A stretch of 64,000 nt of DNA from Stratiolaelaps scimitus. Lineage: Eukaryota > Arthropoda > Arachnida > Mesostigmata > Laelapidae. The position numbers and the translations under genes were made by a program. The DNA lies in contig JABWDB010000001.1 of the NCBI GenBank assembly GCA_019614645.1, positions 7,810,001-7,874,000 of the forward strand. The letters are read 5' to 3'. Numbering within the stretch: position 1 is the first letter of the stretch; each line of letters starts with the position of its first letter. The notes below the pieces were generated by a model. That model did no database searches. It saw only the letters and a program-made list of their open reading frames with translations, and was not told the origin of the DNA. Shown one piece after another: positions 1 through 11,690 of the stretch.

Positions 1-1212
1 CTTTTCACTGTCAGTTTCTCCATTTCTTATTTTTTCGTTCTTATTTCTTCGTTTATCTTTCCTTCTTTCCTCTCTTCCGTTCCCCCTCTCTGCGCCCACA
101 TTCGAGAAGAGTATCCATCTGAGATGGAAACGCCGAATAACCTGGATCTGACAATTTTCCGAGTGCGAGTTTTGAATAAAACATGCAGCGCAGCAGGCAA
201 GCTGACATTCGACGGACGCCTGTCCCGCCGACGACTCGGCCGCATCGGTCGGTGGAGTTAGTCAGGACTCCGACAGCCATTGGGATGGCAGTACCCTGCG
301 TGGGGACTGGGGTTCGACGGCCTGGGGGTTGTTTGAGGTGGGGGGGGGGCACTTCTCTAGATATTTGTACAGTCCCGTGTTCTCTGCGCCCTCACTGTGC
401 TGACGCTGTGCGCGAGACCCTGAGCGGTAAGAGACTGTGCGCAGGTAGGGTGGCAGCTGCTTGCTGCTGTTGCTGTTGTTTTTCTGGCCGTGGGCTGTTG
501 TTGTTGTTGCTGCTGCTGTCGTCGGCGTCGCCTTTTCTCTGCGGCGTAGAGCGTGTTTTTGACAGTGCGGCGGCCACGCCAGCCCTTCTATAGCGTACAG
601 CATCCCGAGCCGAAATGGCGGGATAGGCGCGTCGATATGGCAGCGGCGGCGGCGACCGATTTCGAAATTTGATGTGCGCTCGCTCACGCGTGTACCTTCA
701 CGCTGCGACGCCGCGACGCGTAGCTCTTTTTGACCGGAAGTGACATATGATCTCCGATGACAGATAACGTGTGGCTGCCAACGCCGTAGATGTTCAAAGG
801 AGGACCCGCGCTTCGCACAGAGAAGGGAGCTAGCTATAATACCTGCTCATAATGTTGTTGGCTTTTGTTTCTTCGGCCACTGCATGGGAAGATTTCAAAG
901 TTTTTGCTAGGCTTGTTGCTTACATGCGTTGATACGTAGGTGATCGGATGTAAGTATTATATATATAGTATACACCGCGAAATTAAATATAGAATAGCAC
1001 ATTGCAGCTAAGTGTGTTTAGGAAACATTTAGCATGATGAACATTTTTCTACGTCACCGATAAACAGATAGCGCCAAAGCGGATTAACACACAGAGAAAA
1101 TGCTTTACGGTTAGTTATAGCTTCGTTAGGCCGACGACGGCAGTATTCGACTTGTAGATATCTCATTTAGCGATATGTGTATCTGTCTCTGCTCTGGATT
1201 CGTCTATTCCAG
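1..1212. other. upstream flank / intron of the plus-strand gene
   Basis: No convincing gene is seen. Positions 180-600 are GC-rich with CTG/TTG triplet runs near 460-530, and open frames on both strands there look like low-complexity by-products. From about 840 the DNA turns AT-rich and leads into the acceptor at 1211-1212. The next coding segment starts in mid-codon, so this stretch is probably intron and the earlier exons lie to the left of the window. Confidence 0.5.
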
Positions 1213-1337
1213 TGGCGAAGTTGAACCGCTGAAAGCAGCCGAAGCCGCCGAGGATATTCCGCCGCAGAAGCCACCACGTTCACAACCAGATTATGAGTGT
1301 CTCACGCCTGCAGTTCTCGATCTGGAGAACAACGCCT
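1213..1337 (+). CDS. internal exon A of a protein with a PDZ-ligand C-terminus (proline motif exon)
   Basis: The acceptor (tattccag before 1213) and the donor (GTAAGT from 1338) both fit consensus. The exon begins with one base that completes a split codon and ends with one base of the next codon, and the 41 codons between are open. The peptide carries PPQKPPR, which fits the P-x-x-P-x-R class II SH3 ligand, and D-Y-E-C-L, a tyrosine motif of the kind found in cytoplasmic tails. The end phase matches the start of the exon at 5794, supporting a single gene across a 4.4-kb intron. I do not recognise the family. An adaptor protein or the cytoplasmic tail of an adhesion or guidance receptor would fit the composition. 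Earlier exons, and any domain that would identify the protein, lie outside the window. Confidence 0.72.
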
Positions 1338-1829
1338 GTAAGTACACTTTTTCTAGCTGTTGCCTGTCATCAGAATACTCATATTGAAGTGTACCATTCG
1401 ATATAATTAGGAAGTCCATAATAGTTTATAAAAAAAAAGTAATATATAATGTCGAATATACATTTTCTTACAAGCGATGGAGCAACGTTTAACTGGACCA
1501 GACGGTTTTTCGGGGGGAGGGGAAATCAAAATTTACATTCTCGGAGAGGGATTTTAAACGTTAGGAAGGGGTCGTCAACGGGCTCCTCGATGGTTATTGG
1601 CCTCTGTCATGGACAATCGAAAAATTGACAGGAATTCGCCGAGTGCCGACTTGAGCTCTCTATCTGCGAAGCTAGCCCGCAGGGAACGAACTGGTCTACC
1701 CGGCAGGATGGAACAAAGAGCCAGCAGATGAGTCAAATTTAGAAAGGCTTGGAACTTGAGCCATCTGTGTGCGGCAGCCAAAGGTCATCTAGATATTGCA
1801 CCCGGACGATTTTTTCATTTACTGAGTGA

Positions 1830-1865
<36 letters not shown>

Positions 1866-4800
1866 TTACAACATACGTGTTGTATATATGTACATATAAA
1901 AGTATGAGGTAGATCGAGCTCTGATGATTTATCGGGGAACATCTCTTCTGCACATCCACATATAGTTAATAATGTACGTTTAAAGACAAAACAAAACAGC
2001 AACAGGATATCTTCACGAACGGCAAACTCTCGGAACGTTGGATTACAAAATATTTCCATTCGCAAACCAATGCACACATGGATACTTCGTGGCATCGATC
2101 TTCTGCTGCTGCTGTCTCTCCTTGATACTCCCAGAGGCTAACGTTAAATTTTCTCTATTTCAAATTGTTTGATGTGCCAGCCCTGCCCGAATCTGTCGTT
2201 TCAAGTCATGATAGGTCGTTTCGATTGTTGCAGTATGTAAAAATAATGACCACTTCTAGCAGGTCGTCGTGTCACTGTGTTCCCCTGCGTTCCCCTGAAG
2301 TGCCGTGAAGCCTTGCACTCCCAATCTGCTCCCGCAGGCGCGCGCGCCGCGATTCGCCAGCCAGCCATTGACTTTGATCGTACTCCACTGTGGAGCAGGA
2401 CAGTGCTCTCTTTTAAGAGGAGACGAGTTGGCGGGGCTTGGCCAGAGTCCGGGTCGGACGGGCCGAATAGAATCTGACAGAAAACTGAATTGAAGATCAA
2501 GGCATCTCGCACGCGCGCGCAGAGCCGAAAGATAATGTGCTATTTGCTCCAATGGCCCTGAAAGACTAACGAATGATAACGATGGACGATGGCGGGGACG
2601 ATGAAGAGTGGCGACGGCGACTGCGAGGAATGAATGAGATGAAGGCGAAGTAAGCGGGGGTAAGGAGAAAAAGACGTGGAGTGGATGGGAGTGGGGCTGC
2701 ATGGGAGATAGAGAAGGGAAATGTACGTTGAGAATGTACATGTCATATTTGCGCGGGCAGCCGACCTCCCGGCAGCCGGCAGATACATACGGACGTACCA
2801 ACGATCCCCGGACCCGTCGTCTGTCCGTTCCGCTGGGACAGTAATGACGGCAAGGGCACCGGGAAACAGCAGCTCGCAACGAATACCACCGCGGCGGGCC
2901 GTCTCAGCTTGAATGACAGGAGCATGGATGGTGACCGCGTCCGACGCAGCCGGGATAGGCCAGCTGCGGGGAGAAGCAGCTAAGGTGAACATGGCTAGGG
3001 ATGCATGGAACGCTGTACGAAGTCGGCTAGGTGGTCTTTGCGGAAGTCGGAAATAAAGGGAGAAAGCTAACCGGGGACGGTAGGAAGCTGGGGTTTACGA
3101 GGGAAAGGCCAGTATGTCGGATGTCGCCGTCCTTCATGAGAGTTCTTCTCGACTGACTTCTCGAATAACGACGGACTGCGGCCACCCGAGATCCGCAGCT
3201 AGCTGGGCATCGTGTCCGCCGTACGGAGGCACAACGAGCACGGATCGGATAGGGAACTCCCGTAGTTGGTCGGGTCATCCGCGTGCGCTGGCTGCCAGCC
3301 GCTTGCTTAGATTGACGTCCACTCGAGCGGGCAGGCTCGAGTCGGCCTTGCGCAGCAGTGGGGCAGCCGCGGATGTATTGACGGCAGCAGTTGTTTGGTT
3401 AGCGAAGTTGCAGTTGCCTGACCGCCTGACCGGCCAGACCTAATTGCAGAGGCAACTTGTACTTCTGGCAAGGCGCACGGCGGCGGCGGCGGTGGTGGTA
3501 GAGCTGGCCGACGACGAAAGCCCTGCCTTCGTCCTGCTTTTCCTCCCCCTGTCGGTTACGATCAGGCTGCATTCTGCCATCGCCGAACGGTTAACGGTGC
3601 CGGCAGGAGAGCAGCAGCCGCCACAACTACATCTCACGCACTACGTCTGGCTCGCTTGGTCGATCATTCGTTTGGCCGCGCACGATCGTGTACAGAGTCA
3701 GCCCGCGCTGCCCATACGAATAGCCGGCAAGTTGCTAGTGCGCAGCGAAGCTATGGCGGTTAACTCAGCTAACTTCTCGTTAGCCGCCGGCCAAAGCTCG
3801 GATAAAGTTTCCAGCAGCTGCCCTGAACGGACATATCAGTAGACGGTGGCAGAAAGTCGATGTGATATGATGTGTAAGTGCGAAGGCAAGAATGCCACAA
3901 GGCCAGAAATGGAGAGGAACATGAGTGGGAAGGAAGGAATGATGAGGCTTCTGCTGAGAAGTCCGAAGGCAACAAGAAGGCTGAAGAGGATAGCAGGGTG
4001 GTGGCTCTCCCTCAGGCTCGCGTCTCCCGGTAGACATTTCCAATCGTCTAGTACAATGGTGCTATTGCTTTTGCTATTGGAGAAGGCCAGTCTTGCGTAT
4101 GCATGTGTGGCGTGTAGATGTCTCTGACTGTTAGTAGCGGAGTAAGCGTATCTCCGTTGTTGAAGTTGAGCGCAGGGCTCGGCCATCGCAGAGAGGAAGG
4201 CTGTTTGGTTTAAGCAATCGTCTGGGGAAGAGGTTAGGTCGGCCAAAAGTCTGCCTCTAGTCAGTGTTAGTGCAGGACTTCAGACTCAGCCGGGGAGTTG
4301 TTTTGCTAATGTCGTTCAAGGTCGGCGCGGCCGCGGCCGGCCTAACCTCAATCGTCGTCGGCTCCACTGCTCATCGGGTCCACTTCGCGCGTGGGGTGTT
4401 GTCGTTCCGCACGTCTGTCTCTCCACCGTCCTTCACCCCCCCCCCCTGCTTCCAATCTGAGTGGAGCTCTTTTTCGACTCATTTACGAGAACGATGTCAT
4501 TCCCCTTTATTAGCTGCAACGATCCTCGTCTTTTCTTCGTCTCTTCTTCTTCTTCTCCTCATCGCCGCTTGGCTGTTGTTGCAGCCGCAGCGGCGGCGAT
4601 GGCGGCGGCAGCGGCGTCGCCGATAAAAGCACAACTACTACCACTATTACTACTATTCGTGGCGATGCCGCCCGTCTGCCCCTGGTCGCATCTCTTCGCG
4701 GCTGGCGGCCTCCGTTCTTGCTCGTTCTTCTTTGCCACTGCGTTTTCGATTGCCACTGCTGCCGCCCTTTCGAGCTGCTCGCTCAGGCGACGCGGTATCC

Positions 4801-5793
4801 CACTTTACGTCGAATACCACTACCGCTACCACTACGTACCCCGTTCCTCGGCACTACTACGCTTCATGATGTCTTTTTGTGATCGTTGTCGTCGCTCTTG
4901 TCGACCATCTTTTGCCGTCACGCAAGATAGCTTCCGGACCCACACCGAGCACCACTTCTTTGTGCGAACAACCGCCAGTTACGCGTTGCGCTTGCAAGCG
5001 CTAGGTCAGTGCGGCAGGCAAGCTGGCGGGCGTTCGGGCCTGACTTACGATCGATGGCCGGCTGACGAGAGATTCCGTTCCGTCGGCCTTTGCCGTTTGT
5101 CGTTTGCTCCTCGCGCCCACGAGTGCGCGAGTATTCCAGGATCCAATTTTATGATGGCTGCTACCGCTGCTGCGGCCGCTGCTCCGGACTGTGATGCAGC
5201 ATTGATATCGAGTTCATACCGTACCAAGTCTATCCCGTCACGTTCACTGAGTTGAGATTTCTCAATGTACCACAACCACCATCACAACGACGAAGCTTTC
5301 GGGAGACCCGGCGCTCTGTTGCACCAGCGCATATGAGCCGCGGCGCACGGCACGAATAGGGGAATCTCACTCGTAGCGGTCTTACTCTCGAGTCCAATAT
5401 CGCCGCCGCTGCTGCCGCTGCCTACGCTACAGTCATGCTCACTAACTCGATAACGGGAAAGGGGCAACGGAGCGATGGTGGAGGTGGTGGTGTTGGTGGC
5501 CTCGGCGGCAAACGAACAGACTTCGTCTCAACTCTCTAACTCAATAAGGAAGCTGGTTGTGCAGTCCGCGCCTTCAGTTGAACGAAGCAAAGGAAAGCTG
5601 AGGGGGTCAAGCTGAAGCATTCCCTGATTTCATTCCATGGCTCTACGGCAGTGGAGCCGATTTAAGGCCTGTATTCACCACTGTGCTGGTGTACAACCCA
5701 TGTCACATTGTGTGTACAGCAGCGAATGTGTCAAGCGTGTGCTATCATTAGTATTATTTTGGATTCTAACTCGACGTTTCGTCCTATTTCCAG
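1338..5793 (+). other. 4.46-kb intron between exons A and B
   Basis: It starts GTAAGT and ends in tatttccag. It holds a (TA)n run at 1833-1861, a GC-rich stretch at 2,250-5,600 with GCC/GCG, TTC and CCA triplet runs, and a C-run near 4,436-4,446. Several open frames of 100-264 codons occur on both strands, but they are low-complexity (Ala, Ser or Leu runs), overlap one another, and have no recognisable domain. I treat them as non-coding. The CpG-rich part could contain enhancers or an internal promoter; nothing in the sequence decides this. Confidence 0.55.
1833..1861. repeat. (TA)n microsatellite
   Basis: An uninterrupted alternating TA run inside the first intron. Confidence 0.95.
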
Positions 5794-6025
5794 CCATGCG
5801 GACGAGTTCACTGTACGCGGCTAATCCGTATTGCTGCCGAGACCGACGCAGCCTGGCGTCGTGCGGAGGTCCCATTCCCGTTCCGATGCCACTGTTGCCT
5901 GCGTGCGCAACTTTGCCTCGTGACAGAAGACCGTTGTCACTGAGTCCAGCTGAATTCGCCGGCCAGATACCACCTGATTTTAGCAGCCTACGACCACTCA
6001 ACCTGATGAACCAGTCCGACGTGAG
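5794..6025 (+). CDS. internal exon B of the PDZ-ligand gene
   Basis: The acceptor is cctatttccag ending at 5793 and the donor is GTAAGC from 6026. The first two bases (CC) complete the codon left open by exon A, giving Ser, and 76 open codons follow. The last two bases (AG) are completed by the first G of the exon at 6370, giving Arg. The peptide includes S-L-Y-A-A-N-P-Y early, a Pro/Leu-rich middle, and ends N-Q-S-D-V-R. It is hydrophilic with no predicted membrane segment, as expected for an intracellular tail. The ATG near the start is only an internal Met in this model. An alternative is that this is a first exon beginning at that Met, but the exact phase match with exon A argues against it. 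Confidence 0.72.
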
Positions 6026-6369
6026 GTAAGCCCTCGGCTCATTTGTTCTTTCACCATTCAGTGTCTATAATCAATGCCAGCCTGGTGTGCTACATTTATC
6101 TGCATATTCCACCCCTTATTGCTTATTATTTGGCTTGTCGGTCTAAACAACCAGTCTCCATATGGCCGAGCTGAACTCACCCTCCCGAATGAATCTACCA
6201 GGTGACTTTCGGTCTCTGCATGCATCCTGTCCCGCTCCTCCGGAGCTCCTCTACTACAATAGAAAACAATGGATCTTCCTTACACAACATCATGCATGAT
6301 ATTTTAGTGAGCAGAGCCATCGCTAATACTGTGGCACGGTCCGTTCAGGGGAGTGTATTCTTCTTTCAG
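6026..6369 (+). other. short intron between exons B and C
   Basis: It runs from GTAAGC to ttctttcag, 344 bases, AT-richer than the flanking exons. No other feature is seen. Confidence 0.65.
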
Positions 6370-6588
6370 GTCCCTCGACCTATGCGGTGGTCAGGGCCAA
6401 ATGCCTGCTGGGGTTGTCTCGTATAAGGATCCCGACCTCGTAAGTAGCGGTGCACATCGAGCTGACTCGATCACGCCCGGCACCGAGGGGCAGGACTGCA
6501 GCATATCGCAAAGTTCGAGTACGGCTCCGTTGCTTGCCTCACCAGACCTACTCGTCGACCAGAACGATCATCCGTCCGCATATTTCAG
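6370..6588 (+). CDS. internal exon C of the PDZ-ligand gene
   Basis: The acceptor ttctttcag is strong. The donor at 6589 (CAG then GTTGGA) is weaker than the others. The exon starts with one base that completes the Arg codon from exon B and ends with AG, which the first A of the exon at 7662 completes to Arg. Between them are 72 open codons, rich in Ser, Gly, Asp and Pro, beginning S-L-D-L-C-G-G and containing a Ser-rich run (S-I-S-Q-S-S-S-T). This again looks like a flexible, probably phosphorylated tail. No domain is recognised. If the weak donor is skipped, the frame continues only three codons to a TGA at 6596-6598, which would give an alternative shorter C-terminus without the PDZ ligand. 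Confidence 0.68.
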
Positions 6589-7661
6589 GTTGGATTGATA
6601 ACCGTGTATTATGAGCGAGAATAGACGATGTTAGTCTTTGATGCACTGAACTGTCAATGATTTGCTTAATTTACGCAGTCGCACGAAAGACCACCAGCGC
6701 TAGAACCATGTTATACTACAGTAGATCAGTAGCTACGCATGTGGAGTTCGTTGACTGACAGGTTGGCAGAGTCAGCCTCTTCGTTGTTAGAAATACTTGG
6801 ATGAGGACCAGCACGAGGAGCAAGCGCCTGAAAGCTAAATAGGCCCACAAAAGGATTCCGATACTCTGGCGCGGCCTTCCTGAGCAACCTACCGGTAGTT
6901 TTAGTAATAATAGTGGTCATCGCAGTAGTGGTTGTAGTAACCAGTAGCCGATTGACTACTAAGGAATAGAAGTTTAGCTATGGTAGTCCGAGCTAGACGT
7001 AGCGGCTTTCTGAGTAACGTATCTGCCGGCGGATGTGTCTGTGCTCGTCGATCGGGCGGCTTTTGCCTGCTGTCTGACTGGCCGCCGTGGCCCGCTTCGG
7101 CCGGGGCTTGAAAGTGGGCTACAGCGACTGGGGGGGGGGTCGATTCAGCTTAGTAGTCCAAATCGAGAGATTGCCTCCGGCGAAGCTGGGTTTTTAGCTT
7201 AGCCTTTTTCCCGGCATGGCGCAGCACCCTACTTTGACTCAACGCCAGTGGCAGTAGTAGCTCTCTATCCCAGCCTCTGATCGAGCCCAAGGCCAGCGGT
7301 GCACCCCTCAACAACGAACAAACTCTTACGTAGAAAGAAAGCGGCGCCTGATCGGCACTAACCGGCTACTGCCACTATACGGAGGGGGGATCTCTCTACA
7401 ATAGGTGTCTACAATCTATCTACAAGGTATATCTATCTATACACTAGCCAGTGCTACTGGGTTGCCGTCCGAGAAAAAGGATTTTGCAATTCCAATATAT
7501 TTGCAGATACCACGGCAGTGGCTGCGGCTCCAGTGGCAGGAGTGTTAGCGGTAGCAGCGGTGGGCGGGCGGCCGGCCGGCCGGTCGGTTGGCCGGAGACT
7601 CCTTTTCTATAAACATCTAACAGTTTCCTTTGCTCTCTCTCTCTGTCTCCCTCTGTTGTAG
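6589..7661 (+). other. 1.07-kb intron between exons C and D
   Basis: It begins GTTGGA and ends in a pyrimidine tract rich in CTCTCT followed by gttgtag. It contains GC-rich patches (GGCCGG repeats near 7,567-7,590) and a G-run near 7,131-7,139. No coding sequence is seen. Confidence 0.6.
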
Positions 7662-7731
7662 ATCTCCGTCAGTGCTCAGCACCGTGCCCGAGGCCCAGGA
7701 GCCGGTGGCGCCCGACGGTACGCAGGTGTAG
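7662..7731 (+). CDS. terminal exon D: C-terminus ending in T-Q-V (class I PDZ ligand)
   Basis: A long CT-rich tract and tgtag acceptor precede it. The first base A completes the AG from exon C to Arg. The frame then reads 22 residues (starting S-P-S-V-L-S-T-V, ending A-P-D-G-T-Q-V) and stops at TAG 7729-7731. The last residues fit S/T-x-hydrophobic-COOH, the class I PDZ ligand found on many membrane receptors and channels that bind scaffold proteins. Across the four exons the coding length after the first split base is 645 bases, an exact multiple of three. The gene cannot be named from this tail alone. Cell-adhesion receptors with SH3 and PDZ ligands in their tails are one candidate class, offered as inference. 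Confidence 0.7.
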
Positions 7732-10385
7732 TAACTAGATGAACGACGTCTTGAGCGACGCACGGTATCTCAAGGACATTCCTTGGCAGAGGAAAGCTCC
7801 TCGGCATGCATATGCCGAGTTCGGATGGCTTCAGAAATGCACAGCGCAGTCGATCAGGTTAGCGGCGGCTGCGGAGACAGCAGCGGTGCAGGGTGGAGGC
7901 CTAAAGAAATCGCGGGAAAATCGCTCGGGAATCGGCGGTCAAGCGAGCGCCTCTTCTCGTTTCGAGGTCAACAACAACACGGAAAGGAGGTAAAGGCAGC
8001 GACCGTTCGACGGAGCCAGGGACGGCAGTATTACTCGCAGCGGCACCGTTTTACAACGCGGCGGAGGCGATGTCAAAGTAGCTCAGAGAACATATCTCTG
8101 CACACTCGATCGATCGAGACGAGCCGGATTCGGCGCCAGAACTCAAAGACAACAAGGAACTACTAAATAATACTAATACGACTAGAAAACAAGTGAAGTG
8201 TCCAAAATGCTGTGCGTGATCTGTGTATGAAAGAAAACTACATATGTAATAACGAAAAAGGTAGCGAATAGCAGAGAGAAAGGATGGATAGGCGATGAAA
8301 ATGAATAAAAACGCTAGATGAAAGTAAAAGGGGCGAGGAGACGAAGGTGGTTATGACGATGCGCAGCTTGTAAATTGTACAAAACATATTTTGTGGATGG
8401 TGGAACAGCTCTCTGCTAGTGGATACGCGGCCACCATGAAGTCCTGTAAGAGAGAGAGAGAGAGAGGGGGAGGTCTGACGAGATAAAAGCAGATAGTAAT
8501 GTTGGAGCACAATTACAGAGGATAAGGATCGATAACACAGAGAAAGGATAAGACAGAAATAAATATTTACCATGAAGAGGCACAACTGTTGTCACCCAGA
8601 CGATGTTGGTAGAATGTAAGCGAAACGCAGAGATAAGGATGTACTTGTCTAGTTGTTTGATGTGTTGATGTGCTGATTTCGGTGGAATTCGGCAAATTTC
8701 TCGACGACAGAAGGACTATCAGGCAAGGGTAGGGTAAATGAAAATGATGGAAATCGCAGTGATACACTGAGCTAGGAGAGGTGTTGATTAAGAGGATTTA
8801 TTAGGGAGGTTTAAGAACTGCGAATACTGTTGCCTAACTACGCTCAGTTTCGAAGTCGTTCAGTTCTGGTCCATTCACGATTGGCATGAACCTTTCGCAG
8901 CTCCGGGGAGCTCATCCTATTATATAGGGGGAGAGTAGTTGACTCGGCATAAACCCAAACGGGGCTGAGGCTGGATGTAAATCACAAATTTTTACCTGTA
9001 ACGAAAACGTGAAAAAGAAGAACCGTGTGCAACGACGGAAGGGAGCAACGCAGGGAGAAGTATACGTAGATAGGACAAGTCCATCCAACCGGCTACATTG
9101 ATGACAGTAATGATATGAGAAGAACTACGATATGAGAGTAAAAATATAATGATGGTGATGCTGCTAATAATGATGTTGATGATGGTGATGACGTTGATGA
9201 GCTCAATTGTAGCTAGCAAGTGCGCACGGCGTTCCTCGTACGAGCCTTGTTCAGGCAGAAAAGGAATCAAGGAAAGAAAAGGAAAGAAACCTCACACTCA
9301 CATACAGAGGCACATGTTGGAATGAGGGATGATGGGCATGTGGTGGTAGCGTCGCATGCAGCAGAGATCGACCGAAGACACGCGGAGCACATTGCCAAGA
9401 AGAGGAGGCGGGATGGTGAGAGAGAGAGAGAGGGCGACGAGAGACGGAGCGCAGGAAAATAAAAATGACAAACATAATGTAAATACTGTACGGTAGTGTA
9501 TGAAATATGTATAAATCTCTCAAATGTATTAAAACGTTGAGGAATGTTAGAAATGAAAGGGGAGGGCCGGGGACTCGATCAGGGTCGGACAGGGGCGGTG
9601 AGTGGGAGAGGGCAACACCGGGAAGAGGATTAGGGACGAACTAGCACAGCAAACGTAGAAAAGCAGACATTCCTCAACATGTTGAATAGACGAGTGAGAG
9701 AGAGAGAGAAAGAGAGAAGAAAAATAAAGCGAAAGCTATAGAGAAAGAGGGACATGGAGGTAAATACGTGTGGATGTGTGCATATGTGAAACACATGACA
9801 GGGCGGCAAATGATAAAAATAAAACGGCAAATAACGAAGATGATAAAGTACGTAATACTATCCCGTTTTGTACAGTTAGCTTTGTAACGAAGATAAATTA
9901 GCGTGAATAACGCTGGTGATGACGTCCGACTAGGACGGCTTAGCTACGAAGATATGGGAGGGTGGGAGGGAGGAAGAGAGAGAGAGAGAGAGAGAGAGAG
10001 TGGAAGAGGAGAGACAACACACAAGCAAGGATGACTGTCTGAGGCGATGTGGAGGTGCAGAAACGGCCCCTACTGTTCGAGGCGTACGCAAAAGCACACT
10101 GAACAGAAGAGTGTTGTTGCCCTGCCAAAAATAGAAACGAGGTAGTTTAGCTTTAGCCAGAATGAATCAAGCGGAAGGCCACGGCTTGGCAATATTCGGC
10201 CACGACCTTCCCTCTCAGGGGTAGTGACTGACCTCCACCTACAAGTGGCTGGTTGTACATACGCAAATTGTATTATGCCCTTCTCCCGAAAAACACAAAG
10301 AAAAACACACTAAATGTTGATTAGGTCCCTAGCCGAAGGTATTATCGACATAATGTGTAAATAAACGATTACATACACGATTATC
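7732..10385 (+). other. probable 3' UTR and downstream region, purine-rich
   Basis: This follows the TAG of exon D. The plus strand is strongly purine-rich between about 8,170 and 10,030, with repeated GA tracts (near 8,449-8,466, 9,418-9,432, 9,694-9,712 and 9,975-10,000). AATAAA hexamers occur at 8303, 8558, 9458, 9723, 9818 and 10360, any of which could be a polyadenylation signal. The open frames here are antisense Ser/Leu/Phe low-complexity products of the GA tracts and I do not count them. The extent of the transcript is inferred from composition only. Confidence 0.4.
9975..10000. repeat. (GA)n microsatellite
   Basis: An uninterrupted AG/GA run, the longest of several in the purine-rich region downstream of exon D. 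Confidence 0.95.
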
Positions 10386-11690
10386 CAATGTGTATTGTTT
10401 TTCTACCACAGATAGCTATATAATAGGTATGTGGGAATTGTATATGTACATATATATATATATATACACTGGCAGTGGTGCAATGAAGAATATTTCAGTA
10501 TTAACGAAAGCCCGTTTTGCAATTTCGAGGTCATATAGAGTCCCCCGTAGCGGAAGCAGGATTTATCCTTAGAAACTACATTTTAAAGCATAGACCATTG
10601 GGTGAGGTTGAGGCGGGCCGTGGCGAAGTTGCAATGCATTGGTACAAGTTTCGTGAAGATTTGGCTAATCTCTCTTCATATTATATTACACATCTTGCAT
10701 GAGGAAGGCTAATCCGTCTGACAGAAGTACATAATAGCAGCTTATCTTGCTTAAGTATACCTATCTCGCTATACAGTGAACCCTAGGCATCTGTGAGGTG
10801 CATCTCGGACTCAGCTATTTCTGGATATAATCTGCGCCTTGCTGTTTCCCATCTAGGAGAGGGAGATTACATTTACTGCGAATTTCAAAGCGCATTCACC
10901 CAGTGTGCACGTGTTCAAACACTTACTAATTTTACGAAGCGAAATAAGGTAATCCAGCTAGCAATCTGGTAGAAACATACTAACAATAGAAACAAGGCAT
11001 CCTTCAAATACATTGTGCCCTATGAAATTTGCTCTCTAGATTGCAATTGTCGAACAATTTAATCCTATACTCTGGGATTTGAGATTACATCTACTTCACC
11101 TCTCTTTAACAAATTCGAGAGTGAAATCAAGGTGACATTCTATTCGGTATGAGTGTGATTGAGCGTACTGTTGGTAAACAATGCTCTCTGACGTATTTAC
11201 AATAGAATAAATTCTACCAGAACAGCGATGGCTAAGTTCGTTACGGTTGCATTTATTCGAAACTGAAGAATATCTCCGTTGATTTGAAAGTTTAGTTCTT
11301 GTATGTAGAATTGCGAACTCTCCCTGGAAGCTGGTTACGTAATCGGGACTATCTAAACACCGAGCCATAACGTCAATTTGGTTCTACGAACCGCCATCTG
11401 AAGGCCATTTTTCTCAATTTCTCTCGATTTGTTTTAAAAGCATCGTTCCAACAGACTTTTAACACATTCGAAGTGTGTGCCAACCGCGCTCGCATCTGAA
11501 CTCGGGAGTTGAACATGCTACTACAGAACAGACCTGAAAGCTGATGCCAAATGTTTCCATTGTTATAATAAAATATCGGGCGAGTAGTATTTAGACAATC
11601 GTTGTCCGTGTCTGCCTTCGGTCGACCTTTCATTGCAGCACCGGCAGAAGTTCTCTGCGGCGATCAATCGTTCCTATATGGCCTGTTTCA
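10386..11690. other. AT-rich intergenic DNA
   Basis: Contains a short (TA)n run near 10,448-10,466. No splice-bounded exon or recognisable protein is seen. Two minus-strand frames (86-90 codons at 11,096-11,633) match no family I know and sit in AT-rich DNA. Confidence 0.45.

Noticed and set aside
471..530. Poly-Gln/poly-Leu coding repeat (CTG/TTG run)
   Set aside because: No splice-bounded exon includes it and it is open in several frames; better taken as a non-coding triplet repeat.
4461..5255. 264-codon plus-strand open frame
   Set aside because: It lies inside the 4.4-kb intron, is built largely of Ser, Ala and Arg low-complexity stretches from triplet runs, overlaps long antisense frames, and has no recognisable domain.
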